Source: CBCPMX01 sp965120355
Lineage (GTDB): Bacteria; Bacillota; Clostridia; Oscillospirales; Oscillospiraceae
Length of the DNA stretch: 40,141 nucleotides
Direction: 5' to 3'
Assembly: GCA_965120355.1 (NCBI GenBank)
Contig: CBCPMX010000063.1
Coordinates: forward strand, 1-40,141
Shown here piece by piece: positions 1 to 6,797 of this stretch. Positions within the stretch are counted from its first letter, which is position 1, and each line of letters begins with the position of its first letter. Position numbers and translations under genes: made by a program. Under the pieces are notes generated by a model. The model did not search any database and was not told the DNA's origin. It saw only the letters and a list, made by a program, of their open reading frames with translations.

Positions 1-362
1 TTCAGGTTGGCATAGACCGTGGAGTATCCGTTGGCGTGGTCAATGACCACCACGGAGCCCAGATAGTCGTCCGTATAGACGGCGCTGGCTTCCGTGCCGT
101 CTGCGGAATCGGTGGAGGACGCGGCGGTGCTGCCGCCGGTCTGGCTGCCGGTGCTGGCGGATGCTTCCGGCAGCGTCTCCACGGTGACCGGCACGCCCAT
201 TTGGGCCTCGTCGGTATCCTCACCGCCGCTGGACAGGGCGCGGATGAATACATAACCCGAAATTCCAACTGCTGCAATGCAGAGGACCAGGGCTATGTAG
301 TAGCCCTTCTCCGCAAACAGCCGCCGAAGCTTGTTCGGCTTTTTTTCTTCATTGTGTTGCAT
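1..362 (-). CDS. M23-family (SpoIIQ-like) membrane-anchored protein, N-terminal part
   Basis: Partial gene running off the left edge; about 120 residues are present. A basic cytoplasmic N-terminus (residues 1-20) is followed by one transmembrane helix (about 22-43), then a Ser/Thr/Gly/Ala-rich linker (about 50-95), and the start of a folded domain reading GSVVVIDHANGYSTVYANL. That pattern (V-x-I-D-H-x-N-G-Y-x-T-x-Y-x-N-L) is typical of M23/LytM peptidase domains, including SpoIIQ of the forespore-mother cell channel. The linker, the single membrane anchor and a spore-forming host favour SpoIIQ, but the catalytic part is outside the window, so an ordinary M23 endopeptidase is possible. The start is the ATG at 360-362, preceded by GGAGGT at 371-376. 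It is divergent from pyrF. Confidence 0.75.
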   Translation of the reverse strand, partial: MQHNEEKKPNKLRRLFAEKGYYIALVLCIAAVGISGYVFIRALSSGGEDTDEAQMGVPVTVETLPEASASTGSQTGGSTAASSTDSADGTEASAVYTDDYLGSVVVIDHANGYSTVYANL

Positions 363-415
363 GCTTTTGCACCTCCGAGGTTAGCATGCCCACGGAAAAG
401 AAAAATTAACCATTT

Positions 416-444
416 TATTTAGATTTTTCTTCACTTTCCCGCAA
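416..444 (-). promoter_or_regulatory. Weak candidate promoter for the M23 gene
   Basis: On the minus strand TTGCGG (439-444) lies 17 nt from TAAATA (416-421). The -10 box is poor. If the gene is SpoIIQ it would instead be read by a forespore sigma factor, whose boxes I could not place convincingly. Confidence 0.25.
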
Positions 445-489
445 TTTCTGGAGGCCCGCCGGCTGCGGGCAGATTTTTCGCAAAACAAC

Positions 490-550
490 TTCCGTTGCCA
501 GAGGATTTATGATACAATATTTCAAAGCCCATAAATTATGTACAGGGAGG
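490..550 (+). promoter_or_regulatory. Candidate pyrF promoter and ribosome binding site
   Basis: TACAAT at 513-518 is a fair -10 box; the best -35 at a 17-nt distance is only TTCCGT (490-495). AGGGAGG at 544-550 is a strong ribosome binding site 7 nt before the pyrF ATG. I saw no PyrR-type attenuator between promoter and gene. Confidence 0.35.
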
Positions 551-557
551 AATCACC

Positions 558-1481
558 ATGTCCATGGATGTTTTGCAGGAAAAAATTCGGGAGAAAAAGA
601 ACCCCACTGTGGCAGGGCTGGACCCGAAGCTGGAATACATTCCGCCGCATATTGTGCAGGCGGCTTTCGGCCAGTATGGCAAGACCCTGCGGGGCGTGGC
701 TGAGGCGTACTTTCAATTTTGCAGGGGGCTGATGGATGCGCTGGCGCCCATTGTGCCGGCGGTGAAGCCCCAGTCGGCGTTTTATGAGGTTCTGGGGGCG
801 GAGGGAATTGCCTGCCTGGAGCGGGTGGTGGCCTATGCCAGGGAAAAAGGATTTTACGTCATTCTGGATGCCAAGCGCGGCGATATCGGCTCCACTGCCG
901 AAGCTTATGCGCAGGCGTATTTTGGCGGCGTGGAGCTGGATGGCCGGACCATATCCCCCTTTGACTGCGACTGCCTGACAGTCAACGGCTATCTGGGCAG
1001 CGACGGGATTGCGCCGTTTTTGCCATACTGCCAGGAGAAGGGCAAGGCCATTTTCCTGCTGGTAAAGACCTCCAACAAGTCTTCCAGAGAATTGCAGGAT
1101 CTGATTGCCGGGGACCGGGTGGTCCACACGGTCATGGCCGATCTGGCCATGCGCCTGAGCGGTGAGCAGTATGGCCGCTATGGGTACAGCAACATCGGCG
1201 CCGTGGTGGGCGCCACCCATCCCGAGGACCTGAAGACGCTGCGGCAGAAATACAGCCGGCTGTTTTTCCTGGTTCCCGGCTACGGCGCGCAGGGCGGCAA
1301 AGCCAAAGACGTGGCCAATGCCTTTGACGAGCTGGGCCATGGCGCGGTGGTCAATTCCTCCCGGGGCATTATGTGCGCCTGGCAGAAAACCGGCTCCGAC
1401 GGCGCCGATTACGCAGAGCTGGCCGCCAAAGAAGCGGTCAGAATGCGCGACGACATCGGGCGGTTTGTGACGGTGCTCTGA
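558..1481 (+). CDS. pyrF: Orotidine 5'-phosphate decarboxylase (type 2)
   Basis: Catalyses the last step of UMP synthesis, decarboxylation of OMP, in the cytosol. The 307-residue protein has the long-form length of the type 2 subfamily. The catalytic block DAKRGDIGSTAEAYA supplies the Lys-Asp pair of the DxKxxD signature, and the phosphate-binding end reads VPGYGAQGG and VNSSRGI. The start at 558 is fixed by AGGGAGG 7 nt upstream. The partner genes pyrK and pyrD lie downstream but are separated by a 0.7-kb non-coding insert, so pyrF may be transcribed apart from them. pyrE is found 24 kb further on. Confidence 0.96.
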   Translation: MSMDVLQEKIREKKNPTVAGLDPKLEYIPPHIVQAAFGQYGKTLRGVAEAYFQFCRGLMDALAPIVPAVKPQSAFYEVLGAEGIACLERVVAYAREKGFYVILDAKRGDIGSTAEAYAQAYFGGVELDGRTISPFDCDCLTVNGYLGSDGIAPFLPYCQEKGKAIFLLVKTSNKSSRELQDLIAGDRVVHTVMADLAMRLSGEQYGRYGYSNIGAVVGATHPEDLKTLRQKYSRLFFLVPGYGAQGGKAKDVANAFDELGHGAVVNSSRGIMCAWQKTGSDGADYAELAAKEAVRMRDDIGRFVTVL

Positions 1482-1491
1482 GGCGGTTTTG

Positions 1492-2155
1492 CTGTGCCCG
1501 GCTGACGCCGGGGTCGTGCGCAAGGCGCTGCCTTGATGGCTGGTCCCCTGGGCTCCGCCTTCACGGCCCTTCGGACCATGCGCCATCCGGCGGCCCCATT
1601 TCTTTGTCACGCGACAAAGAAACGGGGAAAAGAAAACGCGCTCGGAGTGGGGCTTCGCCCCCCTCCAAGACCTTCCCCCGGAATACGGGGGTTTGGTCTT
1701 GTGGTTCCTTTGGTGCGGTACGGTCGAACGTTTGGTTGTACGAAGATAATGGCCTGGCGCACTGGAATTGGCTTACGCTTCCCTGACCGGCGCCCTTTGC
1801 TGACCGGACTGTGCAGCTACGCCGCGCTTCGGCGCGCTCGTGCGGTGGGAACTTCAGGCCTTTCGCGTTGTACTTGGAGCGCCTGTGCCTACCAATTGGG
1901 ATGCACTTTCGTCCCTATCGCCCTAAGACGCTGGAGGGTGCATCGCCTGAGTACTTTCCGACAACGTACAGCGGCCCCCGGCGGCATCGTTGGCAGTGCG
2001 TCCAACGCAGCTACCACCAAGTCTTGCCTCTCAACCCCGGGGGAGCCGCCGGAGGCAGGACCAGGTGCTGCCATCCCCCCGGCGTCAGCCGGGCGCAGAG
2101 ACTGCACATACGCCGCCGAAGGCAGATGAAAACAGCTCGCAAGGCGCTGCCTTGC
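1492..2155. repeat. Non-coding palindrome-bounded insert between pyrF and pyrK
   Basis: The 702-nt gap 1482-2183 contains no gene I can support. Near its left end is GCCCGGCTGACGCCGGGG (1496-1513) and near the right end its exact reverse complement (2077-2094); with the adjoining CTGT/CTGC the match is 21 of 22. Each copy is also a small hairpin, CCCGGC-TGAC-GCCGGG. Just inside or outside these lies a second palindrome, CAAGGC-GCT-GCCTTG, at 1521-1535 and 2140-2154, present in direct orientation. Inside is a long hairpin at 1595-1628: CCCC, one mismatch, a perfect 10-bp stem TTTCTTTGTC/GACAAAGAAA with loop ACGC, then GGGG. The arrangement resembles REP/BIME or MITE-like intergenic repeats. 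It carries no transposase and has no clear target-site duplication. Confidence 0.55.
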
Positions 2156-2183
2156 GCACCTCTCGAAAAAGGAGGTTTCCACC

Positions 2184-2942
2184 ATGTCAAAAAACTATTC
2201 TTGCCCCGTGACGCGGGTGACGCGCCTGGGGGACTTTGTGGACATGGAGCTGCGCCAGCCGGAGCTGGCTGCCGCGGCCAAGCCCGGTCAGTTCCTGCAT
2301 ATCCGCTGCGGCCACAGCCGGGTGCTGCGCCGCCCCATCTCCATCTGCGACACGGAAAACGGCTGTGTGCGCATTGTCTTTCAGGTCAAAGGCAGCGGCA
2401 CGCAGTGGCTGGCAGACCGGACGCCGGGGAAGCTGCTGGACGTCTTGGGGCCCCTGGGCAACGGCTACCCGCTGCCGGAGGGCCGGATTCTGGTGGCCGG
2501 CGGCGGCATCGGCGTGCCGCCGCTGCTGAAAACGGCCAAGGCCGCCCAATGCGCCGGCGCGGTGCTGGGGTTCCGTTCCGCCGCCCAGGCCATTTTGCTG
2601 GAGGAGTTCCAGTCCGCCTGCGAAACTGTGCAGGTGATGACCGACGATGGGAGCTTGGGGGAAAAGGGCTTTGTGGCCGATGGCGTGAAAGCGCTGCTGG
2701 CACGCGGTTCCTATGCCGCCGTCCTGGCCTGCGGCCCCAAAATCATGCTGAAGACCACGGCCCAGGCTGCCGCCGAAGCCGGCGTGCCCTGCTGGGTTTC
2801 CCTGGAGGAGCGGATGGGCTGCGGCATTGGCGCGTGCCTGGTCTGCGCCTGCAAGACCGTGCGGGACGGCGAGGAGCGCTACAGCCATGTCTGCAAGGAC
2901 GGCCCGGTCTTTTGCGCGGAGGAGGTGGTCTGGGATGCCTGA
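2184..2942 (+). CDS. pyrK: Dihydroorotate dehydrogenase electron transfer subunit
   Basis: Passes electrons from the PyrD flavin to NAD through FAD and a [2Fe-2S] cluster in the class 1B PyrD-PyrK heterotetramer. The 252-residue protein has the ferredoxin-reductase layout: an FAD-binding barrel with RRPISICDTENG (about 50-62), a GGGIGVPPLL nucleotide-binding loop (about 108-117), and a C-terminal cluster motif C-x4-C-x2-C (CGIGACLVC) with the fourth Cys in SHVCKDGPVF. AAAAAGGAGG at 2166-2175 sets the start at 2184. It overlaps pyrD by 8 nt, so the two subunits are probably made together. Confidence 0.96.
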   Translation: MSKNYSCPVTRVTRLGDFVDMELRQPELAAAAKPGQFLHIRCGHSRVLRRPISICDTENGCVRIVFQVKGSGTQWLADRTPGKLLDVLGPLGNGYPLPEGRILVAGGGIGVPPLLKTAKAAQCAGAVLGFRSAAQAILLEEFQSACETVQVMTDDGSLGEKGFVADGVKALLARGSYAAVLACGPKIMLKTTAQAAAEAGVPCWVSLEERMGCGIGACLVCACKTVRDGEERYSHVCKDGPVFCAEEVVWDA

Positions 2943-3849
2943 TCTGCGGGTCAATCTGGCCGGAGTCGCGCTGAAAAATCCCATTGTGGTGGCATCCGGC
3001 ACCTATGGCTTCGGCCAGGAGTACGGAGAATTTTATGATCTGTCGGAGCTGGGCGCCATCTGCGTCAAGGGCCTGACCCTGCACCGCCGGGACGGCAATC
3101 CCCCGCCCCGCATTGCCGAGACGCCCATGGGTATTCTCAACAGCGTCGGCCTTCAGAATCCCGGCGTGGACGCCTTCTGCGCGGAGGAAATGCCCCGGCT
3201 GAAGGCGGCCGGAACACGGATCATCGCCAATATCTCCGGCAATACGCCGGAGGAATTTCGCATCCTGGCGGAAAAGGTCTCCGCCGCCGGCGTGGATCTG
3301 ATCGAGGCCAATATCTCCTGCCCCAACGTGAAACACGGCGGTCTGGCCTGGGGTACCCAGCCGGAAATGGCCGCAGAGGCCACCCGTGCCGTCAAATCCG
3401 GCGCGTCGGTGCCGGTGCTGGTGAAGCTGTCGCCCAACGTGACGGACATTACGCAGATCGCCCGGGCGGTGGCGGATGCGGGAGCCGACGGACTGTCGCT
3501 CATCAATACCCTGCTGGGCATGCGCATTGACGTGCAGACCCGGCGGCCCATCCTGCGCAACAATATGGGCGGCCTGTCCGGCCCGGCGGTGCTGCCGGTG
3601 GCGGTGCGGATGGTCTGGCAGGTGGCAAATGCCGTAAAGATCCCGATTTTGGGGATGGGCGGCGTCCAGTCCGGAGAAGATGCCGCCGAACTGATGCTGG
3701 CCGGGGCGGCGGCAGTGGCTGTCGGAACCGCCAATTTTACCGACCCCATGGCGGCGGTCCGGGTCCGGGACGGGCTGGCGGCCTATCTGGAACGCAGCGG
3801 CGTGTCCAGTGCGGCGCAGCTCACCGGCGGCGTCCGGCCCTGGGAGTGA
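2935..3849 (+). CDS. pyrD: Dihydroorotate dehydrogenase, class 1B catalytic subunit
   Basis: Oxidises dihydroorotate to orotate with FMN and hands the electrons to PyrK, NAD being the final acceptor in class 1B enzymes. The protein is 304 residues, normal for the class. Visible signatures are NSVGLQNPGVDAF, NISCPNVKHGG with the cysteine base that marks class 1 rather than class 2, VKLSPNVTDI, and the FMN phosphate region GMGGVQSGEDAAELMLAGA. The frame is open further upstream, but the ATG at 2935 follows GGAGGAGG and gives the family N-terminus (MPDLRVNLAGVALKNPIVVASGT). It overlaps the pyrK stop. Confidence 0.96.
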   Translation: MPDLRVNLAGVALKNPIVVASGTYGFGQEYGEFYDLSELGAICVKGLTLHRRDGNPPPRIAETPMGILNSVGLQNPGVDAFCAEEMPRLKAAGTRIIANISGNTPEEFRILAEKVSAAGVDLIEANISCPNVKHGGLAWGTQPEMAAEATRAVKSGASVPVLVKLSPNVTDITQIARAVADAGADGLSLINTLLGMRIDVQTRRPILRNNMGGLSGPAVLPVAVRMVWQVANAVKIPILGMGGVQSGEDAAELMLAGAAAVAVGTANFTDPMAAVRVRDGLAAYLERSGVSSAAQLTGGVRPWE

Positions 3850-3870
3850 ACACCGGGGAGGCACGCCAAC

Positions 3871-5073
3871 ATGACAACCATTTATCTCATTCGCCACGGC
3901 GAGGCAGAGGGAAACCTGTACTGCCGGACCCATGGCCACTATGACTCCCTCCTCACCCCCGACGGCCACCGGCAGATGCAGGCGCTGGAGAAGCGGTTCC
4001 GGGACATTCCCGTGGACGTGTGCTGGTCCAGCGACCTGACCCGTACCCGCACCACGGCCCGCGCCGTCTATGTGCCAAAGGGCCTGACGCTGCATACGGA
4101 CCCGCGCTTTCGGGAGATCTACATGGGCGTCTGGGAGGACATGCCCTTTGCGCAAATGGCCCGGGAGTACCCGGAGGCCCTGCACCTGTACCACACAGAC
4201 CCGCCCCGATGGCAGGTGCCCGGCAGCGAGACGTTTGACCAGTTCACCGGCCGGTTTATCCAGGCCCTGACCGAAGTGGCCGCGGCCAACGACGGAAAGA
4301 CGGCCTGTATTTTTGCCCATGGCGGGATTATCGCCGCGGTGCTGTATGCGCTGTTCTTCCGGCCCCAGGGGCTGCCCTTCTCTGAAGTGGGCCGCAGCGA
4401 CAATACGGCCGTCAGCCTGTTGGAGTACGAGGAGGGGCGCTTCCGCCTGGTCTTCCGCAATGACAACAGCCATCTGCCGGCGGGCCTGTCCACCGTGGCG
4501 CGGCAGAAAGCGCCCAACCGGCAGGATTTCTGGTACCGCCCTGTGGAGCCGCAGGAGGCGGAGCTGTATATTCGCTTCCGCCAGGATGCCTGGGAGCACA
4601 TCTACGGGACCCTGGAGGGCTTTGACGGCCCCGGCTTCTGGCAGGATGCCCGCCAGACCTCCGGCGGCTATGCCAACGCCATGGTGTTCGCCATGGCGGG
4701 GGACGACATTGCCGGTGTGCTGCAGCTCAATCCCCTGCGGGAGGAGCGCAAAGGCATGGGCTATATTCCGTTTTTCTATCTGCGGGAGCCGTACCGGAAC
4801 CGCGGCATGGGGGTTCAGCTCATCGGGCAGGCGGTCAGCTTTTACCGCCCCCTGGGCCGGACGGCCCTGCAGCTCAGCGTGGCGCCCTCCAACGCCCATG
4901 CCATTCGCTTCTATGAAAAGTATGGGTTTGTACGCAGCGGGAAAACCAAAGGCCTGTTCGGCGGACTGTATGTGATGGAAAAGGACATCGATCTGGCCAA
5001 ATATCGTGACGACATTCTGCCGGGCCAGCCGCCCAGGGCAGAGCGGCGGTGGTTCCGGCGCGGGCGGCTTTGA
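3871..5073 (+). CDS. Histidine phosphatase fused to a GNAT acetyltransferase
   Basis: A 400-residue two-domain protein. The N-terminal half is a histidine phosphatase (phosphoglycerate-mutase-like): LIRHGEAEGN (6-15) carries the phospho-accepting His9, SSDLTRTRTTA supplies the second Arg, REIYMGVWED (81-90) the acid, and FAHGGII the second His (150). The C-terminal part (about 215-375) is a GNAT fold with the acetyl-CoA loop EPYRNRGMG and a terminal NAHAIRFYEKYGFVRSG. Stand-alone versions of both families are common, and the substrate of either half cannot be told from sequence. It lies 21 nt after pyrD with a GGGGAGG site, so it is probably the last gene of the pyrK-pyrD transcript. Confidence 0.88.
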   Translation: MTTIYLIRHGEAEGNLYCRTHGHYDSLLTPDGHRQMQALEKRFRDIPVDVCWSSDLTRTRTTARAVYVPKGLTLHTDPRFREIYMGVWEDMPFAQMAREYPEALHLYHTDPPRWQVPGSETFDQFTGRFIQALTEVAAANDGKTACIFAHGGIIAAVLYALFFRPQGLPFSEVGRSDNTAVSLLEYEEGRFRLVFRNDNSHLPAGLSTVARQKAPNRQDFWYRPVEPQEAELYIRFRQDAWEHIYGTLEGFDGPGFWQDARQTSGGYANAMVFAMAGDDIAGVLQLNPLREERKGMGYIPFFYLREPYRNRGMGVQLIGQAVSFYRPLGRTALQLSVAPSNAHAIRFYEKYGFVRSGKTKGLFGGLYVMEKDIDLAKYRDDILPGQPPRAERRWFRRGRL

Positions 5074-5202
5074 TAGCCGGGAATTTTCCTGGGGACAGGA
5101 TTTCTTGCGCGCGTCTTTCAGGGAAATCCAGCGCGGATATGCGGTGCCTTTTCCGCACCGGAACCACGCAGAAAGGCAAGCACCAGCGCCGCAAAGCAAC
5201 GT

Positions 5203-5239
5203 AAAAAACGCCCCGATGCGCGCAGCGCATCGGGGCGTT
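5203..5239 (-). terminator. Terminator of the leftward C-C hydrolase gene
   Basis: A perfect 15-bp stem, 5207-5221 with 5225-5239 and loop GCA. On the minus strand it is followed by a run of six T (5203-5208). It may also slow readthrough from the phosphatase-GNAT gene. Confidence 0.85.
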
Positions 5240-5268
5240 AAACTGTAAATACGAAGCTCGTTCAGAAA

Positions 5269-6285
5269 TTAGAACGCGTTGTACCAGTCGGGCTCGTTGC
5301 TGTGCTCGAAAACGTAGGGGTTCTCGATCTCGCCGGACTCGACCTTCTTGAACCACTCGGCTGCACGGGCAGGCATGCCGCGCCACAACTCTGCGTTCAT
5401 GGGCTGCTCCATATCCTTGGTGGCGTAACGGTAGTCGTTGACGCGGCTGATGTACTTCTCATCCTGCTGAGCGGAGTTCTCGTCGCCCAGTTCGCCGGCG
5501 GCGATCCGCAGCAGGGAGCCGTACTGCTCGGAGGTGGTGTGCAGCTTCAGATCCTCCATAAACAGCTTCATCAGAGGACGCTTGGCCAGGTTGGACATGA
5601 TGCAGCGGTTCTCATAGGGCATGGTCTTCCACATACGGGCGATCTCCCAGGCGCGCTCGACAGCCTTGCCCTTGGGCACGACCTCGGAGCACAGGCCCCA
5701 ATCCAGCATCTGCTGCGCGGTGACCTGACGGGAAGTCATCATGTAGTAGTTGCCCTTCTTGGTGCCCAGATAGTGCTGGAACATCAGGCCCATACCGTCG
5801 CCGGGGACCAGACCGCCCTGCGCATGAGGAACCTCGATCTTGGTGTCTTCCGTGACGATGGTCACATCGCACAGCATGGCGGAATCCCAGTGGAAGCCGG
5901 GGCCGGGCATGGCGCCGATGGTGGGCACCTGCAGATCAAACACCATGTTCTTAATCAGGTTGGTGTCGTCGAAGTACTGATGCTCAAAGCGCTGACGGGG
6001 CAGCTCGGAGTAGGTCTCCCAACCGTTGGCATCGGACTCGATCATCCAGTTGTCGCCGATGTGGGTGTAGATGATGATCTCGTTTTCAGGATCCATGGAG
6101 ATGTAACGGGTCAGCTGGCTCATGGCACGATGGGACATGCCGCTGTGATGCATGGGGCCATCGTTGGTTTTCCAGGTGATCTGCAGAATGCCGTCCTCAC
6201 GCTTCAGGTCGGCAAACGCCTTGAACCATTCCTTGTACTCGTCAAACCCGGGCAGCTTGACATAATCAGCCAAAGGTCTAGCCAT
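5269..6285 (-). CDS. Crotonase-fold C-C hydrolase, 6-oxocamphor hydrolase-like
   Basis: A 338-residue crotonase-superfamily protein. The core (about 30-240) aligns by eye with 6-oxocamphor hydrolase (CamK), which cleaves a beta-diketone by a retro-Claisen reaction. CamK's important residues have counterparts here: His132 (GFHWDSAMLCD, for CamK NHPEIPVMSD), His154 (VPHAQGGLVPGDG) and Asp163 in VPGDG; YMMTSRQVTAQQMLDWGLCSEVV continues the match. It lacks the usual enoyl-CoA hydratase Glu pair, so simple hydration is less likely. About 80 extra C-terminal residues are not in CamK. The start follows AGGAGG with good spacing. It stands alone, with its own promoter, a 5'-UTR palindrome and a terminator. 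The substrate is unknown; a beta-diketone or alicyclic ketone acid is my inference. Confidence 0.72.
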   Translation of the reverse strand: MARPLADYVKLPGFDEYKEWFKAFADLKREDGILQITWKTNDGPMHHSGMSHRAMSQLTRYISMDPENEIIIYTHIGDNWMIESDANGWETYSELPRQRFEHQYFDDTNLIKNMVFDLQVPTIGAMPGPGFHWDSAMLCDVTIVTEDTKIEVPHAQGGLVPGDGMGLMFQHYLGTKKGNYYMMTSRQVTAQQMLDWGLCSEVVPKGKAVERAWEIARMWKTMPYENRCIMSNLAKRPLMKLFMEDLKLHTTSEQYGSLLRIAAGELGDENSAQQDEKYISRVNDYRYATKDMEQPMNAELWRGMPARAAEWFKKVESGEIENPYVFEHSNEPDWYNAF

Positions 6286-6323
6286 AAATTGTTCCTCCTA
6301 AATTATGATGAATGTGATTTAAT

Positions 6324-6341
6324 AAACCTCAATTGAGGATT
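6324..6341. promoter_or_regulatory. Candidate operator palindrome
   Basis: CCTCAATTGAGG (6327-6338) is a perfect 12-bp palindrome flanked symmetrically by AAA/ATT. It lies in the 5' UTR of the C-C hydrolase gene between its -10 box and start codon, a position suited to a repressor. No regulator gene adjoins it. Confidence 0.4.
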
Positions 6342-6408
6342 TATTCGGTTGGAACGGCGGCGCGCAGGCGCAGCCGGACAGGGCGAAATTCTCCCAGTCC
6401 AGCTATTA

Positions 6409-6417
6409 ATTATAGCA
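6409..6417 (-). promoter_or_regulatory. Extended -10 promoter of the C-C hydrolase gene
   Basis: On the minus strand TGC-TATAAT (6417 to 6409) is a perfect extended -10 box about 125 nt before the start. No good -35 hexamer is present, as is usual for TGn promoters. The rest of the 512-nt gap 6286-6797 holds only the palindrome above and the rightward promoter below. Confidence 0.6.
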
Positions 6418-6693
6418 CACTCCCCGCCAAAATCACTGTACAGGCGAACAAAATTGTGAAAAATTTTTATTCGATTTTACGAAAATCCGGCGTTTTCACG
6501 GGGAATTTTCCAAAGACTATCCTACCATGCGAATTGTTGGATGTCAAGCGCGGATTTCGGAAGGCGCCTGCTGCCGCAGTGCGCCGCAAGCGCTGGCGGG
6601 GTGCGGGGGAAGGCGGCGCCGGGCCGCTGAAGCCGGATGGACGGCGGGCAAAGGAATGGGCGCAAACTGCCCCTAAACATTGCCGCCTGTTTG

Positions 6694-6702
6694 TGATATA
6701 CT
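6694..6702 (+). promoter_or_regulatory. Extended -10 promoter of the triple-GNAT gene
   Basis: TGA-TATACT at 6694-6702 is an extended -10 box about 95 nt before the ATG. The -35 region is poor. Confidence 0.45.
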
Positions 6703-6797
6703 ATAGCAAACCGGGGACAGTCCCTGTGCCCGGGCAGATGAAATCCAGCGGGTCAAAAAAGCGGCGGGCTTTTCTGACAAGCTGAAGGAGGCGCGAT

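Noticed and set aside
363..557. PyrR-binding attenuator or other riboswitch before pyrF
   Set aside because: No conserved PyrR loop, anti-terminator or terminator structure could be drawn in this short leader.
1533..2974. Open frames in the pyrF-pyrK gap on both strands
   Set aside because: Arg/Pro/Ala-rich translations, no ribosome binding sites, and they cross hairpins and into pyrK; treated as non-coding repeat.
2743..5199. An 818-codon open frame antisense to pyrD and the phosphatase-GNAT gene
   Set aside because: No family resemblance; caused by strong G/C third-position bias of the sense genes. Similar antisense frames opposite SLH, lipoproteins, acyl-CoA synthetase, groEL, uvrB, uvrA and metG were rejected for the same reason.
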